This document shows, piece after piece, positions 17,074 through 26,012 of a stretch of DNA of 49,841 bases. Below the pieces are notes generated by a model. It was not told the origin of the DNA, searched no databases, and worked only from the letters and a program-made list of their open reading frames with translations. The DNA is taken from contig NZ_AOIU01000048.1 of NCBI RefSeq assembly GCF_000337455.1, positions 122,354 to 172,194 on the forward strand, given 5' to 3'. The position numbers were made by a program, and so were the translations under genes. Source of the DNA: Halosimplex carlsbadense 2-9-1. GTDB taxonomy: Archaea; Halobacteriota; Halobacteria; Halobacteriales; Haloarculaceae. The first letter of the stretch is position 1; the number at the start of each line of letters is the position of its first letter.

Positions 17074-17793
17074 TCAATCCTCGCGGTTCGCCGGTTCGAC
17101 TTCGCCCCAGACGGCCTCGCTGCCCTCGGTGGGGGCGGCCCACTCGACGGCGTTTCCGATCACCTGCTGGACCTCGTCCTGGTGGAGGATCGGATACTCC
17201 TCGTGGCCGGGGCGGAACGCGAAGATCCGGCCGCGGCCGCGCCGGTAACAGAGCCCCGACCGGAACACCTCGCCGCCCTCGAACCACGAGATGAACACCG
17301 TTCGATCGGGTTCGGGCACGTCGTACGGTTCGCCGTACATCTCGGTCGACGGGATCTCGAACGACTCGGGGAGGCCGTCGGCGATGGGGTGGCCGTGGTC
17401 GGCGACCCACACGCGCTCGGTCTCGCCGCCGTGACGGTACTTGATGTTACAGGTCGTCCCCATGAGCCGCTTGAACGGTTTGGAGTTCTTCCCCGAATGC
17501 AGCGGGACGAACCCCATCCCCTCGTGGACGCGGTCGACGACGCGGCTCGCGACCGCGTCGCTCACCTCGTCGTTCGCGCAGTGGGACCACCACACCAGCA
17601 CGTCGGTCTCGTCGAGGACGGCCTCGGTGAGCCCGTGTTCGTCTTCGCCGAGCGTGGCCGTGCGCGTCTCGAACCCGCGCTCGGTGAGCGCGTCGGCGAC
17701 GGCCCCGTGGATGCCCTCGGGGTAGCGTTCGGCGACCTCGGGCTCCTCACGCTCGTGGACGTTCTCGTTCCAGACGGTGACCTGAAGGGTCAT
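17074..17793 (-). CDS. ThuA-like protein
   Basis: 239 residues, the typical length of ThuA (trehalose utilisation) family proteins, which have a glutamine-amidotransferase-like fold. Family features seen: VTVWNENVHE at the start, DVLVWWSHCAND, GMGFVPLHSGKNSKPFKRL and GRIFAFRPGHEEYPI. ThuA proteins often sit in sugar-catabolic clusters with Gfo/Idh/MocA oxidoreductases, and one is encoded at 41411-42457. The biochemical role of most members is uncertain. A TATA-like element (GGAATAAGT in plus orientation, about 17815-17823) lies 26 bp upstream of the ATG. Confidence 0.88.
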   Translation of the reverse strand: MTLQVTVWNENVHEREEPEVAERYPEGIHGAVADALTERGFETRTATLGEDEHGLTEAVLDETDVLVWWSHCANDEVSDAVASRVVDRVHEGMGFVPLHSGKNSKPFKRLMGTTCNIKYRHGGETERVWVADHGHPIADGLPESFEIPSTEMYGEPYDVPEPDRTVFISWFEGGEVFRSGLCYRRGRGRIFAFRPGHEEYPILHQDEVQQVIGNAVEWAAPTEGSEAVWGEVEPANRED

Positions 17794-17872
17794 ACCTCCC
17801 CCGTCGACGCGACGGGAATAAGTCCTTTCGGCACGCCGAGGGTCGGGCGGCCCAGATCCGGACCGCGAGGAT

Positions 17873-18160
17873 TCACTCGGCCAGCGGTCCGTCCGCCCGC
17901 GCTACGGGCGGGCTGACACCGCTGGACGGGCCGACCGGGACGACGTCGACATCGCCGTCCCGGTCGATGGTGATCTCGTAGCCAGCGTAGGTCAGTGTGA
18001 CTCGGAGCGGCGCACACTCGTCTTCGCCGGAATCCACCAACGCGTTGAGCGCCTCCGGGTCCACGGCGCCGGACAGCGGCGGTAAGTCGACCGAGTTCGT
18101 CCGTTCGGCGTTCGCCACGGCTTCGAGGATCGAGACCACTGCTGTGTCGGATTCGACCAT
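17873..18160 (-). CDS. small HalOD1-type output-domain protein
   Basis: 95 residues. Pattern AVVSILEAVANAE, then DLPPLSGAVDPEALNALV, then VTLTYAGYEITIDRDGDVDV, which matches the stand-alone HalOD1 domain common in haloarchaea and otherwise found at the end of signal-transduction proteins. The molecular role of the domain is unknown. It has a TATA-like element (GTAAAG in plus orientation, 18184-18189) 26 bp before the ATG, so it is probably its own unit. No sensor or kinase gene is adjacent. Confidence 0.8.
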   Translation of the reverse strand: MVESDTAVVSILEAVANAERTNSVDLPPLSGAVDPEALNALVDSGEDECAPLRVTLTYAGYEITIDRDGDVDVVPVGPSSGVSPPVARADGPLAE

Positions 18161-18321
18161 TACCCGTCCAACAGCGCCACCACGTAAAGCCGTGCTTGCC
18201 AGTCGCTCGCGGTCGGTGACGTATGCGTGTCACACTGTCGTGTTTCAGAACAGTCGAACGCCGGCCCGAACGGCCTCGTCGACCCGACGGGCGCGATAAC
18301 GGAGTTCCCCAGGCCCGAACC

Positions 18322-18343
18322 ATTACGATATTATGAGTGTAAT
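18322..18343. promoter_or_regulatory. palindrome ATTAC-N12-GTAAT
   Basis: Perfect 5-bp inverted arms separated by 12 nt. The same arms and spacing recur at 42774-42795 in another long intergenic region. This looks like a dimeric-regulator site, but the cognate protein is unknown. Confidence 0.4.
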
Positions 18344-18817
18344 CTCAGTACTGCCTGTCGATGATCGGGCGCGACTCACCGGACGCCGGTCGGTGATTGT
18401 CAGCGAGAAATCGGCTCGAAACAGGCTCTACGCCCCAGCAATCCGGCATTCGCACCTGGCGAACGCGACCCATTCGTTATCGGTAACCGACCGGAGCGGT
18501 CCAGAATCCGTGCATCGCCTCCATCAGCGGTGAAACCGGCGAAAACCGGATCGTCACGAATACTAGGGGTCGGTCACACAGCTCCTCACAGCGGGAAGCC
18601 ACCCGAACGGGGCCGAAACCGCTTCGGATCGTTCCCCCAGAGGGAACGCTGTTCGAACACCGGATATCCGGATTTTCGGCCACTATATCGTCTGAAACGG
18701 CAAATTCCTTCGAGCCGTCTACGGGGCTGTGGCGGCCGTGACGACTGGATATCACGATTCCGCCGGCATTTCGTTCCCGTCTGCGGAACGGGGTGGGCGG
18801 GCGTGGGTCTCACATGA

Positions 18818-18823
18818 TTTAAG
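18818..18823 (+). promoter_or_regulatory. TATA-like box of the enolase-family gene at 18847
   Basis: TTTAAG centred 26-27 bp before the ATG at 18847, consistent with a leaderless transcript. Confidence 0.6.
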
Positions 18824-18846
18824 CGGTCCCGCGCGAGTGGTCGCAC

Positions 18847-20094
18847 ATGGACATCGCGACAGTCGACAGCTACGCGCTTTCGTCGCCGATCGACCCGCCG
18901 CAGGACCGCCCGTTCCAGGGTGGGACTCGCAGACTGCTGAAGCGGGACGTGGTTCTGATCGTCGTCGAGAGGACCGACGGCCGGCGCGGGTTCGCGACGG
19001 CCGGCGCGAGCAGCTCCGCGATGACGGAGTACTTCGAGGGCGACTCTCAGGGCACGTTCGCCGATATCGTGGACGGTCCGGTCGCCGACGCGCTCGAAGG
19101 CGAGACGATCGGATCGATCCCCGACGCGCACGACCTGATCCGCGACGGGTCGGTTCCGGCGGGGGACGTGACCGAGGCCATCTCTGCGATCGACGTGGCG
19201 CTGTGGGACCTCCGGGGGAAGGAACACGGCGTCCCGGTCTACGAACTGCTCGCCGACGAGTACGGTACCGACCCGACGCTGGAGCTACCGTTGTACGCCA
19301 GCGCCGGGATGTACATGGAGCCGGAGGGCTTCGCCGACCAGGCCGAGCTGATCGAGGATCTGGGCTTTTTCGGCTACAAGTACCGGCCCGGGATCGGCCC
19401 CGACGGCGACCGCCGCACGGTCGAGCTGCTCGCCGACCGGCTGACCGAGACCGAGTTCATGCTCGACGTCCACACGTGGTGGAAGCTCGGCGAGGCCTAC
19501 GGCCGCGAGACGGTCCGCGACCTGGTCGCCCACGCCGGCGAACACGGCGCCTACTGGGTCGAGGAGCCGGTCGAGCCCGACGACCACGAGGGCTACGTCG
19601 AGCTGGCCGAGACCGGCGCGCCGCTGGCCGGCGGCGAGAGCGAGGAGACGGCGGCGGGCCTCGTCGAACTCGGCGAGACGGGCGCCGTCTCCTTCCTGCA
19701 GGGCGACGTGCGCCACCACGAGGGGTTCACGGGCTGTCGCGAGGCCGTCGAGTTCTGCGCCGGACGCGACGCCGTCGAGTTCGTTCCCCACAACTTCGGC
19801 ACGTGGATCGGCCTCGCTGCCAACGCCCACCTCGTCGCCGCCGCCCCCGAGACCCGCCTGCTGGAGTACCCCGTTTTCGAGAACGACCCCGCGCTGGCGG
19901 ACGTGGGCGGCGACCCCGGGATGTACCCGTTCGACCTCGCGTTCGACATTATCGAAAGCGAACCGGCGGTCGACGACGGCGTCCTCTCGGTCCCCGAGGG
20001 CCCCGGGCTCGGCATCGAAGTCGACCTCGACGTGGTCGAGGCGTACCCCTTCGAGGACGGTCCCTGGACGGAGTTCCGCTACGACGACGAGTAA
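18847..20094 (+). CDS. enolase-superfamily sugar-acid dehydratase (mandelate racemase group), KxR type
   Basis: 415 residues. These enzymes abstract the proton alpha to a carboxylate using Mg. The barrel carries Lys178-Tyr-Arg180 (FGYKYRPG), metal ligands Asp207 (MLDVHTWW), Glu239/Glu240 (WVEEPV) and Glu264 (GGESEE), and His315 in VPHNFGTW. The KxR replaces the usual KxK, so stereospecificity may differ from the gene at 22286. The likely reaction is dehydration of an aldonate or aldarate such as galactarate, galactonate or rhamnonate to the 2-keto-3-deoxy acid; the substrate is not determinable here. The downstream DapA-family gene, on the opposite strand, could take the product. Confidence 0.87.
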   Translation: MDIATVDSYALSSPIDPPQDRPFQGGTRRLLKRDVVLIVVERTDGRRGFATAGASSSAMTEYFEGDSQGTFADIVDGPVADALEGETIGSIPDAHDLIRDGSVPAGDVTEAISAIDVALWDLRGKEHGVPVYELLADEYGTDPTLELPLYASAGMYMEPEGFADQAELIEDLGFFGYKYRPGIGPDGDRRTVELLADRLTETEFMLDVHTWWKLGEAYGRETVRDLVAHAGEHGAYWVEEPVEPDDHEGYVELAETGAPLAGGESEETAAGLVELGETGAVSFLQGDVRHHEGFTGCREAVEFCAGRDAVEFVPHNFGTWIGLAANAHLVAAAPETRLLEYPVFENDPALADVGGDPGMYPFDLAFDIIESEPAVDDGVLSVPEGPGLGIEVDLDVVEAYPFEDGPWTEFRYDDE

Positions 20095-20219
20095 CGGCGC
20101 TGGGCTCGCAGTCGGTGGTATCGGTCCGTGGGTGACCGCACGGCAGCCGCTGTTCGGTGACGCGGTGAAGAAGGAAAGCGGCGGTCCGCGCGCGGCTCGA
20201 CGGCCGGGTCCGTCCCACC

Positions 20220-21158
20220 CTACTCGATGAGTCGATTGATGTCGTCGTCCAGTCGCTGGTACAGCTCGGCGGCTCGCTCCTCCTGTTCGGGGGTGAGCGG
20301 CCGGATCGGTTCCCGCACCGCGCCCCCGTTGAGACCGGCGAGTTCCAGTCCCTGCTTGACCGCGGCGACGCTGGAGGCGCCGGGGATCGTGTTGTCCTGG
20401 CCGGTCTCGTCGCGGAAGCGCTGGTAAGGGAGACAGATGTTCCGCAGCTCGCGGGCGCGCTCCCAGTCCTCGTCCTGCAGCGCGTCGAACAGCGCGAGGC
20501 CGACCTCGGGGCGGAAGTTACTGACGCCGGCGGAGAAGCCCTCGACGCCTTCGGCCCAGAAGGCGACCGCGTACGGTTCCGCGAGGCCGTCGACCCAGAC
20601 CACGTCGTCGGCGCCGGCCGCGATCCCCGCGCCGAGTTTCACGGCGTCCTCCAGGGCGTACTTGACGCCGACGACGCCGTCGATACGGGTCAGGTCGCCG
20701 AGGTAGTCGACCGAGGGGTCGAACCCGCGGACGTACGGGACCAGCGGTCGGTCGCTCGCCGCGTCGAGTTCGCGGTAGTACTCGAGGAGGCCGCGCTCGT
20801 GGAGGTACGTGTGGTCGGGCGGCATGACCATCATCGCGTCGACACCGTGGCGGTCGTACCCCCGGATCAGCTCCGTCGCGTCCGCCGTACTCCCCCCGAC
20901 ACCGGCCAGGACGCAGGCGTCGTCGGGGAGCGCCTCGACGCTCGCCGCGGCGATGTCGATCCGTTCGTCCTGCGAGAGAGAGTGGTATTCACTGATGTTC
21001 GCGGTAGCGAGAAACGTTCGTATCCCTTCGTCGTATAGCGCCCCCGCGTTCTCCGCGAGCTCGTCGTAGTCGATTTCCGCGGAGTCGTCGAAAGGGGTCA
21101 GGAGGCCGACGGCGACCCCTCTCAAACGCTCCCGTATCTGGTCGTCTGACAGACGCAT
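20220..21158 (-). CDS. DapA-family aldolase/dehydratase, copy 1
   Basis: 312 residues, TIM-barrel class I aldolase family. The Schiff-base lysine is Lys166 in VVGVKYALED and the partner tyrosine Tyr142 in VPYVRGF; TANISEYHSL replaces the usual GNTGE loop that binds the keto-acid carboxylate. Family members cleave 2-keto-3-deoxy sugar acids, or dehydrate and decarboxylate 5-keto-4-deoxyglucarate. Next to sugar-acid dehydratases, one of these reactions is likely. An ATG at 21173 is also in frame, but 21158 has a TATA-like GATAAAC (plus orientation) 28 bp upstream. It is paralogous to the next gene, 63 bp upstream on the same strand. Confidence 0.88.
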   Translation of the reverse strand: MRLSDDQIRERLRGVAVGLLTPFDDSAEIDYDELAENAGALYDEGIRTFLATANISEYHSLSQDERIDIAAASVEALPDDACVLAGVGGSTADATELIRGYDRHGVDAMMVMPPDHTYLHERGLLEYYRELDAASDRPLVPYVRGFDPSVDYLGDLTRIDGVVGVKYALEDAVKLGAGIAAGADDVVWVDGLAEPYAVAFWAEGVEGFSAGVSNFRPEVGLALFDALQDEDWERARELRNICLPYQRFRDETGQDNTIPGASSVAAVKQGLELAGLNGGAVREPIRPLTPEQEERAAELYQRLDDDINRLIE

Positions 21159-21221
21159 GGTCCTAAGATCCATGTCCTCTCTGATAAACCCATCGTCTAC
21201 GGCGATCGGCGCGGCCGGCGT

Positions 21222-22154
21222 TCAAGCGCGGGAGGGCGTCCACGTCTCCAGTCGCTCGTAGTGCGATTCGAGCCGCTCGCGGTCCGCGTCGCTCAGTTCG
21301 ACCAGTGGTCGCCTGACGGGCCCGCCCTCGTACCCGGCGAGGTCGAGGCCGGCCTTGATCACCGGGACGTTGTTGCCGTTCGGGATCGAACTGCCCGCTC
21401 CGGGTTCCTCGCGGAGGTCTTCGAGCGGGCGCAGCGCCTGCTGGATCCGTCGGGCGCGCTCGTACTGCTCCTTGTCGATCGCCTCGAACAGCGCCAGCGT
21501 CACTCGCGGCACGAAGTTCCCGACACCGGTTGTGTAGCCCGCGGCTCCCTCGATGGCGAACGGGATCGCGTAGCGTTCGGCGATCCCGTTGATCCAGGTG
21601 ACCGCGCCGTCGGCGTCCTGGACCGTCTGTGCGAACTCCTTGACGTCGTCGACGGCGAACTTGACGGCGACCACCTCGTCGCGTTCCGAGAGCTCGATCA
21701 GGACGTTCCGGGAGACCTCCGGACCGCGCTTGTAGATGACGACGCCCAGGTCCGTCCCGTCGCAGATGGCGTGGTAGTACTCGGCCAGCCCCCGCTCGTG
21801 AACGTACGTGTGGTCGGGGTGCATCACCATCAGCGCGTCCGCGCCGGCGGCCTCGTACTCCGCTGCGAGGTCGAGCACCTCGCGGACGTTGCCGGCGGCG
21901 CCCCCGACGACCGTCGCCTCGTCGCCGGTCGCCTCCGCGTGCGTCTCGACGACAGCGACGCGCTCCTCGTCGGTCAGCGCGTAGTACTCCCCGGTGTTGC
22001 CGCAGGGGACGAACAGCCGCGCACCGGCCTCGTATATCCCGGCGAGGTTGTCGGCGAGGGCGTCGTGGTCGACCGCGCCGTCCGAGCGGTCGAACGGCAC
22101 GGCGGTGGTGAACGCGACAGTCTCGAAGCTACTCCGCAGTCTCGTAGCGTCCAT
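21222..22154 (-). CDS. DapA-family aldolase/dehydratase, copy 2
   Basis: 310 residues. Schiff-base Lys165 in VVAVKFAVDD, Tyr141 in VVIYKRGP, and a canonical PCGNTGEYYAL carboxylate-binding loop. It shares the 24-residue Tyr-Lys spacing and DHTY-HERGL phrase of copy 1 but differs in the substrate loop, so the two probably act on different keto-acids. Reading begins at MDATRLRSS; the TATA-like TTTATTATC (minus strand, about 22175-22183) is 25 bp upstream, which supports this start over longer options. It is divergent from the enolase-family gene at 22286, and the two share a 131-bp promoter region. Confidence 0.89.
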   Translation of the reverse strand: MDATRLRSSFETVAFTTAVPFDRSDGAVDHDALADNLAGIYEAGARLFVPCGNTGEYYALTDEERVAVVETHAEATGDEATVVGGAAGNVREVLDLAAEYEAAGADALMVMHPDHTYVHERGLAEYYHAICDGTDLGVVIYKRGPEVSRNVLIELSERDEVVAVKFAVDDVKEFAQTVQDADGAVTWINGIAERYAIPFAIEGAAGYTTGVGNFVPRVTLALFEAIDKEQYERARRIQQALRPLEDLREEPGAGSSIPNGNNVPVIKAGLDLAGYEGGPVRRPLVELSDADRERLESHYERLETWTPSRA

Positions 22155-22254
22155 ACGACCCGTTGAACGACCGCGATAATAAACGTTCACCGGGCTCCCG
22201 CCACGTGGGGGCCGCGGCACTCGGTCGACGGCCCGGCGGTCCACGCCCCGCAAG

Positions 22255-22260
22255 CTATAT
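22255..22260 (+). promoter_or_regulatory. TATA-like box of the enolase-family gene at 22286
   Basis: CTATAT centred 28 bp before the ATG at 22286. It decides that start over two in-frame upstream ATGs. Confidence 0.6.
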
Positions 22261-22285
22261 GCGCCGAGCGGTCGCGCTGTGGGAC

Positions 22286-23419
22286 ATGGAGATCACCGAC
22301 CTGGAAGTCGTGGGGCTCTCGCACACCCTCCCCGAAGGCGAGGGGCTCGGCGACGCGCGCGGCTTCGGTCACGACCGGTCGACGACGCTGCTCCGTCTCG
22401 AAACCGGCGACGGCACCGTCGGCTGGGGCGAGGCGTTCGCCCCCGGCCCGATCGTCGAAGCGACCGTCGACGAACTGTTCCGCGAGACGGTCGTCGGGAT
22501 GGACCCGTTCGACTCGGAGTCGCTGGCGACCCGGTCGTACACCGACCCCTACCACTTCGGCGGGAGCGTCTTCGTCCAGAGCGTCGTCAGCGCCGTCGAC
22601 GTAGCCTGCTGGGACATCCGCGGGAAGGCCGTCGGCCGCCCGGTCCATCGCCTGCTCGGCGGCCGCGAGTGCGAGGAGTTGCTCCCCTACGCTTCGACGA
22701 TGTACTACACCGAGCGCGACCGACCCATCGCGGAGCCGATGCGCGAGGCGGTCGACGAGGGGTTCGAGGCGGCGAAGATCAAGATCGGCGCCGACCCCGA
22801 GACCGACGCCGAACGGGTCCGAACTGCCCGGGAGATCCTCGGCGACGACGCCCGCCTGATGGTCGACATGAACGGCAACTACCGGCCCGACCAGGCGGTC
22901 CGGTCGATCCGGAAGATCTCGGAGTACGACCTCACCTGGGTCGAGGAGCCGGTCCCGCCCGAGAATCTCTCGGGCTATCGCGAGCTCAGGGAGCGGACCG
23001 ACGTGCCGCTGGCGGCGGGGGAAGCCCACTACGGCCGCTTCGAGTTCAAGCGGCTGGTCGACGACCGCCTCGTCGACGTGGTCCAGCCGAACCTCGCGCG
23101 CTGTGGCGGCCTCTCGGAGGCCCGTCGGATCGCCGACCTCGCGTCAACGGAAAACGTCGGGGTGCGGCCCCACATCTGGAACAGCGCGGTCGGGCTGGCC
23201 GCCGCGGTCCAGTTCGCCGCCAGCGTCTCCGACTACCCCCACACTCGAAACGTCCCCGACCCGATGATGGTCGAGTTCGACCGCAGTCCCAACCCGCTGC
23301 GCGAGGACATCCTCGAAACCCCGTTCGACCCGAGCGGCGGGACCCTGGCCGTGCCCCAGGGGCCGGGGCTCGGCATCTCGGTCGACGAGGGCGCGATCGA
23401 GCGGTACCGCGCGGACTGA
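22286..23419 (+). CDS. enolase-superfamily sugar-acid dehydratase (mandelate racemase group), KxK type
   Basis: 377 residues. Catalytic residues match mandelate racemase almost position for position: Lys164-x-Lys166 (AAKIKIG), Asp194 (MVDMNGNY), Glu220/Glu221 (WVEEPV), Glu246 (AAGEAHY) and His296 (RPHIWNSAVG). Such proteins include galactarate, glucarate, gluconate and xylonate dehydratases; haloarchaea use this family for gluconate and xylonate. With uronate dehydrogenase 1.3 kb downstream on the same strand, an aldarate or aldonate from pectin is the likely substrate. The short leaderless start MEITDLEVV is used. Confidence 0.88.
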   Translation: MEITDLEVVGLSHTLPEGEGLGDARGFGHDRSTTLLRLETGDGTVGWGEAFAPGPIVEATVDELFRETVVGMDPFDSESLATRSYTDPYHFGGSVFVQSVVSAVDVACWDIRGKAVGRPVHRLLGGRECEELLPYASTMYYTERDRPIAEPMREAVDEGFEAAKIKIGADPETDAERVRTAREILGDDARLMVDMNGNYRPDQAVRSIRKISEYDLTWVEEPVPPENLSGYRELRERTDVPLAAGEAHYGRFEFKRLVDDRLVDVVQPNLARCGGLSEARRIADLASTENVGVRPHIWNSAVGLAAAVQFAASVSDYPHTRNVPDPMMVEFDRSPNPLREDILETPFDPSGGTLAVPQGPGLGISVDEGAIERYRAD

Positions 23420-23459
23420 CGGCGAGCGGAGTGCCACCGCTCGCTCGTAGTGCGTCAGG

Positions 23460-23465
23460 CTTTTG
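23460..23465 (+). promoter_or_regulatory. TATA-like box of the pectin methylesterase gene
   Basis: CTTTTG centred 27-28 bp before the ATG at 23490; it supports a leaderless start there rather than at 23463. Confidence 0.5.
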
Positions 23466-23489
23466 CCCACGTTCGAAGACTGTGAGAGC

Positions 23490-24698
23490 ATGTCAGACGA
23501 GAGCGGTGCGTGCGACCAGTCCCGACAGTCCGACCGACCGTCTCGCAGAAGTGTCCTGTCGGCAACGGGGGCCGCCGTCCTGGGAGCGCTCGCGGGCTGT
23601 AGCGGTGACAGATCGGGCGAAACGCCCACGGCGGAATCGACGCCGACAGGCAGTCCCGCACCGGCGCCGACCGACACGGCGTCGCCCACGGCTACCTCGA
23701 CCGACACGCCGACGCCGACGGCGACCGACCGCGACATCGAGGCGCTGCTGGCCGAGTACCGGTGTCCCGGCGGCGAGGAGTTCGACGCCGTCGTCGCGGA
23801 GGACGGCTCGGGCGACTTCGAGTCGGTCCAGGCGGCCATCGACGCCATCCCGGCAGCCACGTTCGACGGCTACCGCGTGCTGATCAAGCCCGGCCGGTAC
23901 GAGGAGAAGATCCGCCTGCCGCCCAACCGCACGGACGTGACGTTCGTCGGCGAGTCGGCTGCGGAGACGGTGCTCACCTACGACGACCACGCGGACAAGT
24001 CCGACGGCAGCGGCGGCGACCTGGGCACCTCCCAGTCGTCGAGTTTCTTCGCGGACGGCTTGGACTTCACCGCGCGGAACCTCACCTTCGAGAACGCCGC
24101 GAACCCGGTCGCCCAGGCCGTCGCGATGCGGATCAGCGGTGACCGCGCGTTCTTCGACAACTGCCGCTTCCTCGGCAACCAGGACACCCTCTACAACTAC
24201 GGCCGCGGCACCCGCCAGTACTTCCGGAACTGCTACGTCGAGGGCGACGTTGACTTCATCTTCGGGCTCGCGACCGCCGTTTTCGACGACTGCGAGATCC
24301 ACTGTACGGACGAGGGATACATCGCGGCGCCCGCGACGCCCGAGGACCAGGCCTACGGCTACGTCTTCCGGAACTGCGAGATAACGGGTGACGCCCCGGA
24401 GGAGTCGGTCTATCTCGGGCGCCCGTGGGAGCCCTACGGGCAGGCGGTGTTCGTGAACTGCCACCTGGGGGACGTGATCCGGCCGGCGGGCTGGGAGCCG
24501 TGGGACGAGCCCGAACACGACGATAAGACGGAGACGGCCTTCCTCGCCGAGTACGACAACGAGGGGCCAGGGGCGGCGCCCGACCGGCGAGTCGACTGGG
24601 CCCACCAGCTGTCCGACGAGGAGGCCCAGCCCTACCAGTCGCTGGAGACGCTGTTCGACGGGTGGGAGATCGCCGACTGCCTCGACGGCGAGGCGTAG
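23490..24698 (+). CDS. pectin methylesterase (CE8), Tat lipoprotein
   Basis: 402 residues. Twin arginines (19-20) precede a hydrophobic stretch ending in LAGC, so Cys37 would be lipid-anchored on the outer face of the membrane. A Thr/Pro linker runs to ~80, then comes the CE8 parallel beta-helix: GDFESVQAAIDAIP, QAVAMR, FLGNQDTLY (catalytic Asp232), GDVDFIFG (Asp255) and YLGRPW (Arg311, Trp313), all signature motifs. It removes methyl groups from homogalacturonan, giving pectate for the pectate lyases and polygalacturonase encoded nearby. It starts 70 bp after the dehydratase gene. Confidence 0.95.
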   Translation: MSDESGACDQSRQSDRPSRRSVLSATGAAVLGALAGCSGDRSGETPTAESTPTGSPAPAPTDTASPTATSTDTPTPTATDRDIEALLAEYRCPGGEEFDAVVAEDGSGDFESVQAAIDAIPAATFDGYRVLIKPGRYEEKIRLPPNRTDVTFVGESAAETVLTYDDHADKSDGSGGDLGTSQSSSFFADGLDFTARNLTFENAANPVAQAVAMRISGDRAFFDNCRFLGNQDTLYNYGRGTRQYFRNCYVEGDVDFIFGLATAVFDDCEIHCTDEGYIAAPATPEDQAYGYVFRNCEITGDAPEESVYLGRPWEPYGQAVFVNCHLGDVIRPAGWEPWDEPEHDDKTETAFLAEYDNEGPGAAPDRRVDWAHQLSDEEAQPYQSLETLFDGWEIADCLDGEA

Positions 24699-24754
24699 AC
24701 GGCGGACGCCACCGGATCCGACATTTTCTTGGTGTGAGACACCGGGGTTGTGGT

Positions 24755-25594
24755 ATGGACGTGCTAGTCACCGGTGCGTACGGTCGGTGCGGGACCGCGC
24801 TGATCGACCACCTGCACGACGACGACGGGTACGAGTTCACCTACTACAACCGCTCCGACCGACCGGACGACCACCCATACGGCGGCTACGAGACGATCGT
24901 CGGCAACGTCACCGAGGGCGAGAAGCTCCGCGAGGCCTCCGCGGACCGGGACGCGATGGTCCACATGGCCGCCTACCCGAGTCCGAGCGGCGACTGGACC
25001 GACGTCCTCGAACCCAACATCGTCGGCACGTACAACGCCTTGGAGGCCGCCCGGGAGGAGCAGGTGGAGACGTTCGTCTTCCTCTCGACGAACCACGTCG
25101 TGGGCCTCTACGAGACCGAACACGCGCCCGAACTGTACGAGCGCGACTACAGCCTCGTCGTCGACCACACCGACCCCGTCCGACCGGACTCCTACTACGG
25201 CGCCTCCAAGAGCTTCGGCGAGGACCTCTGTCGGTACTACGTCGAGGAGTTCGAGTACCCCAAGCAGGTCTACTCGCTCCGGGTCGGGACCGTCAACATG
25301 CCCGAGTACGACCACCCCTACGGGAACGCCGAGTCCGGCGTCGACGACGGCGACTTCGAGCGCGGCAGTCCCGAGTACGAGCGGGCCGTCGCGCGGATGA
25401 AGTGTACCTGGCAGTCCCGTCGCGACTTCGCTCACGAGGTGGAGTGCTGTCTCACCGACGACACCGTCGACTACGGGATCTTCTACGGCGTCAGCGACAA
25501 CCAGCGCCGGTGGTTCGACCTCGAACACGCCCGCTCGTGGATCGACTACAACCCGCGTGACGACGGCGACGAGTGGGACGAACCGCCCGCCTGA
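24755..25594 (+). CDS. uronate dehydrogenase-like NAD-dependent oxidoreductase
   Basis: 279 residues, extended-SDR fold. Nucleotide motif VTGAYGRCG at 5-13, and Tyr148 and Lys152 in SYYGASKSFG as the catalytic pair. Length, the SRRDFAHEV segment and the absence of a long C-terminal domain resemble bacterial uronate dehydrogenases, which oxidise galacturonate or glucuronate to the aldarolactone. This would be the first step of an oxidative galacturonate route, and the lactonase at 26809-27864 could act next. Other NAD-dependent epimerase/dehydratase functions remain possible. The ATG at 24755 has a TATA-like element about 30 bp upstream. Confidence 0.83.
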   Translation: MDVLVTGAYGRCGTALIDHLHDDDGYEFTYYNRSDRPDDHPYGGYETIVGNVTEGEKLREASADRDAMVHMAAYPSPSGDWTDVLEPNIVGTYNALEAAREEQVETFVFLSTNHVVGLYETEHAPELYERDYSLVVDHTDPVRPDSYYGASKSFGEDLCRYYVEEFEYPKQVYSLRVGTVNMPEYDHPYGNAESGVDDGDFERGSPEYERAVARMKCTWQSRRDFAHEVECCLTDDTVDYGIFYGVSDNQRRWFDLEHARSWIDYNPRDDGDEWDEPPA

Positions 25595-25654
25595 TTCGGC
25601 ACCCCTTCTCGACGGATCGCTCGGTCTACACAGTGGCTACGAGGAAAGTAGAAA

Positions 25655-25676
25655 CGGCGCCCCGAACGGGGCGCCG
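25655..25676. terminator. perfect GC-rich hairpin after the uronate dehydrogenase gene
   Basis: CGGCGCCCCG-AA-CGGGGCGCCG, a perfect 10-bp stem with a 2-nt gap, 60 bp after the stop codon. Archaeal termination normally depends on U-rich tracts, and none follows, so this may instead stabilise the mRNA 3' end or bind a protein. Its exact role is uncertain. Confidence 0.4.
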
Positions 25677-25983
25677 GATATCCGTGGCACAGATGGAACC
25701 GTTCCGGCGTCGCGCACCGAGCCAGCGAGGCCTGGGGCGCGAGACCGACGGTCGACCGGCGGTCGGATCCTGACAGTGGTTCTGGTTCGCGACCGGCGGC
25801 CCTGTCGCGGATGTCGACAGGGGTCCGTGAGTGAATCTGCGCGGAGTGGGGTGGTGTCGCTTGTCTGACTGTACCTCGTCCCGGTGGGGATCGGGACGAG
25901 TATCGCTTCGAAACATTAGTATATAAATCTATGCTAATAAATCATATAATTCGGCGCGGTCAGTTCCCGGGAACCCAAACGGA

Positions 25984-25989
25984 TTTATG
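25984..25989 (+). promoter_or_regulatory. TATA-like box of the small membrane protein gene
   Basis: TTTATG centred 26-27 bp before the ATG at 26013, which it favours over an in-frame ATG at 25995. Confidence 0.6.
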
Positions 25990-26012
25990 CGAGTGTGCCG
26001 CACGTACGCCTA

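Larger units (their letters stand above)
18161..18846. other. 686-bp intergenic region
   Basis: No convincing gene. It separates two divergent genes and holds the HalOD1 promoter at its left end, a palindrome ATTAC-N12-GTAAT at 18322-18343, and the dehydratase TATA-like box at 18818-18823. The length is unusual for this compact genome and could hide a small RNA or regulatory elements. Confidence 0.55.
25595..26012. other. 418-bp intergenic region
   Basis: No gene seen. It holds the strong GC hairpin at 25655-25676, a very AT-rich patch at about 25911-25955, and the TATA-like box of the small membrane protein at 25984-25989. Confidence 0.55.

Noticed and set aside
18333..18755. Short open frames in the 686-bp intergenic region
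   Set aside because: No family resemblance, no acidic bias and no well-placed start signals.
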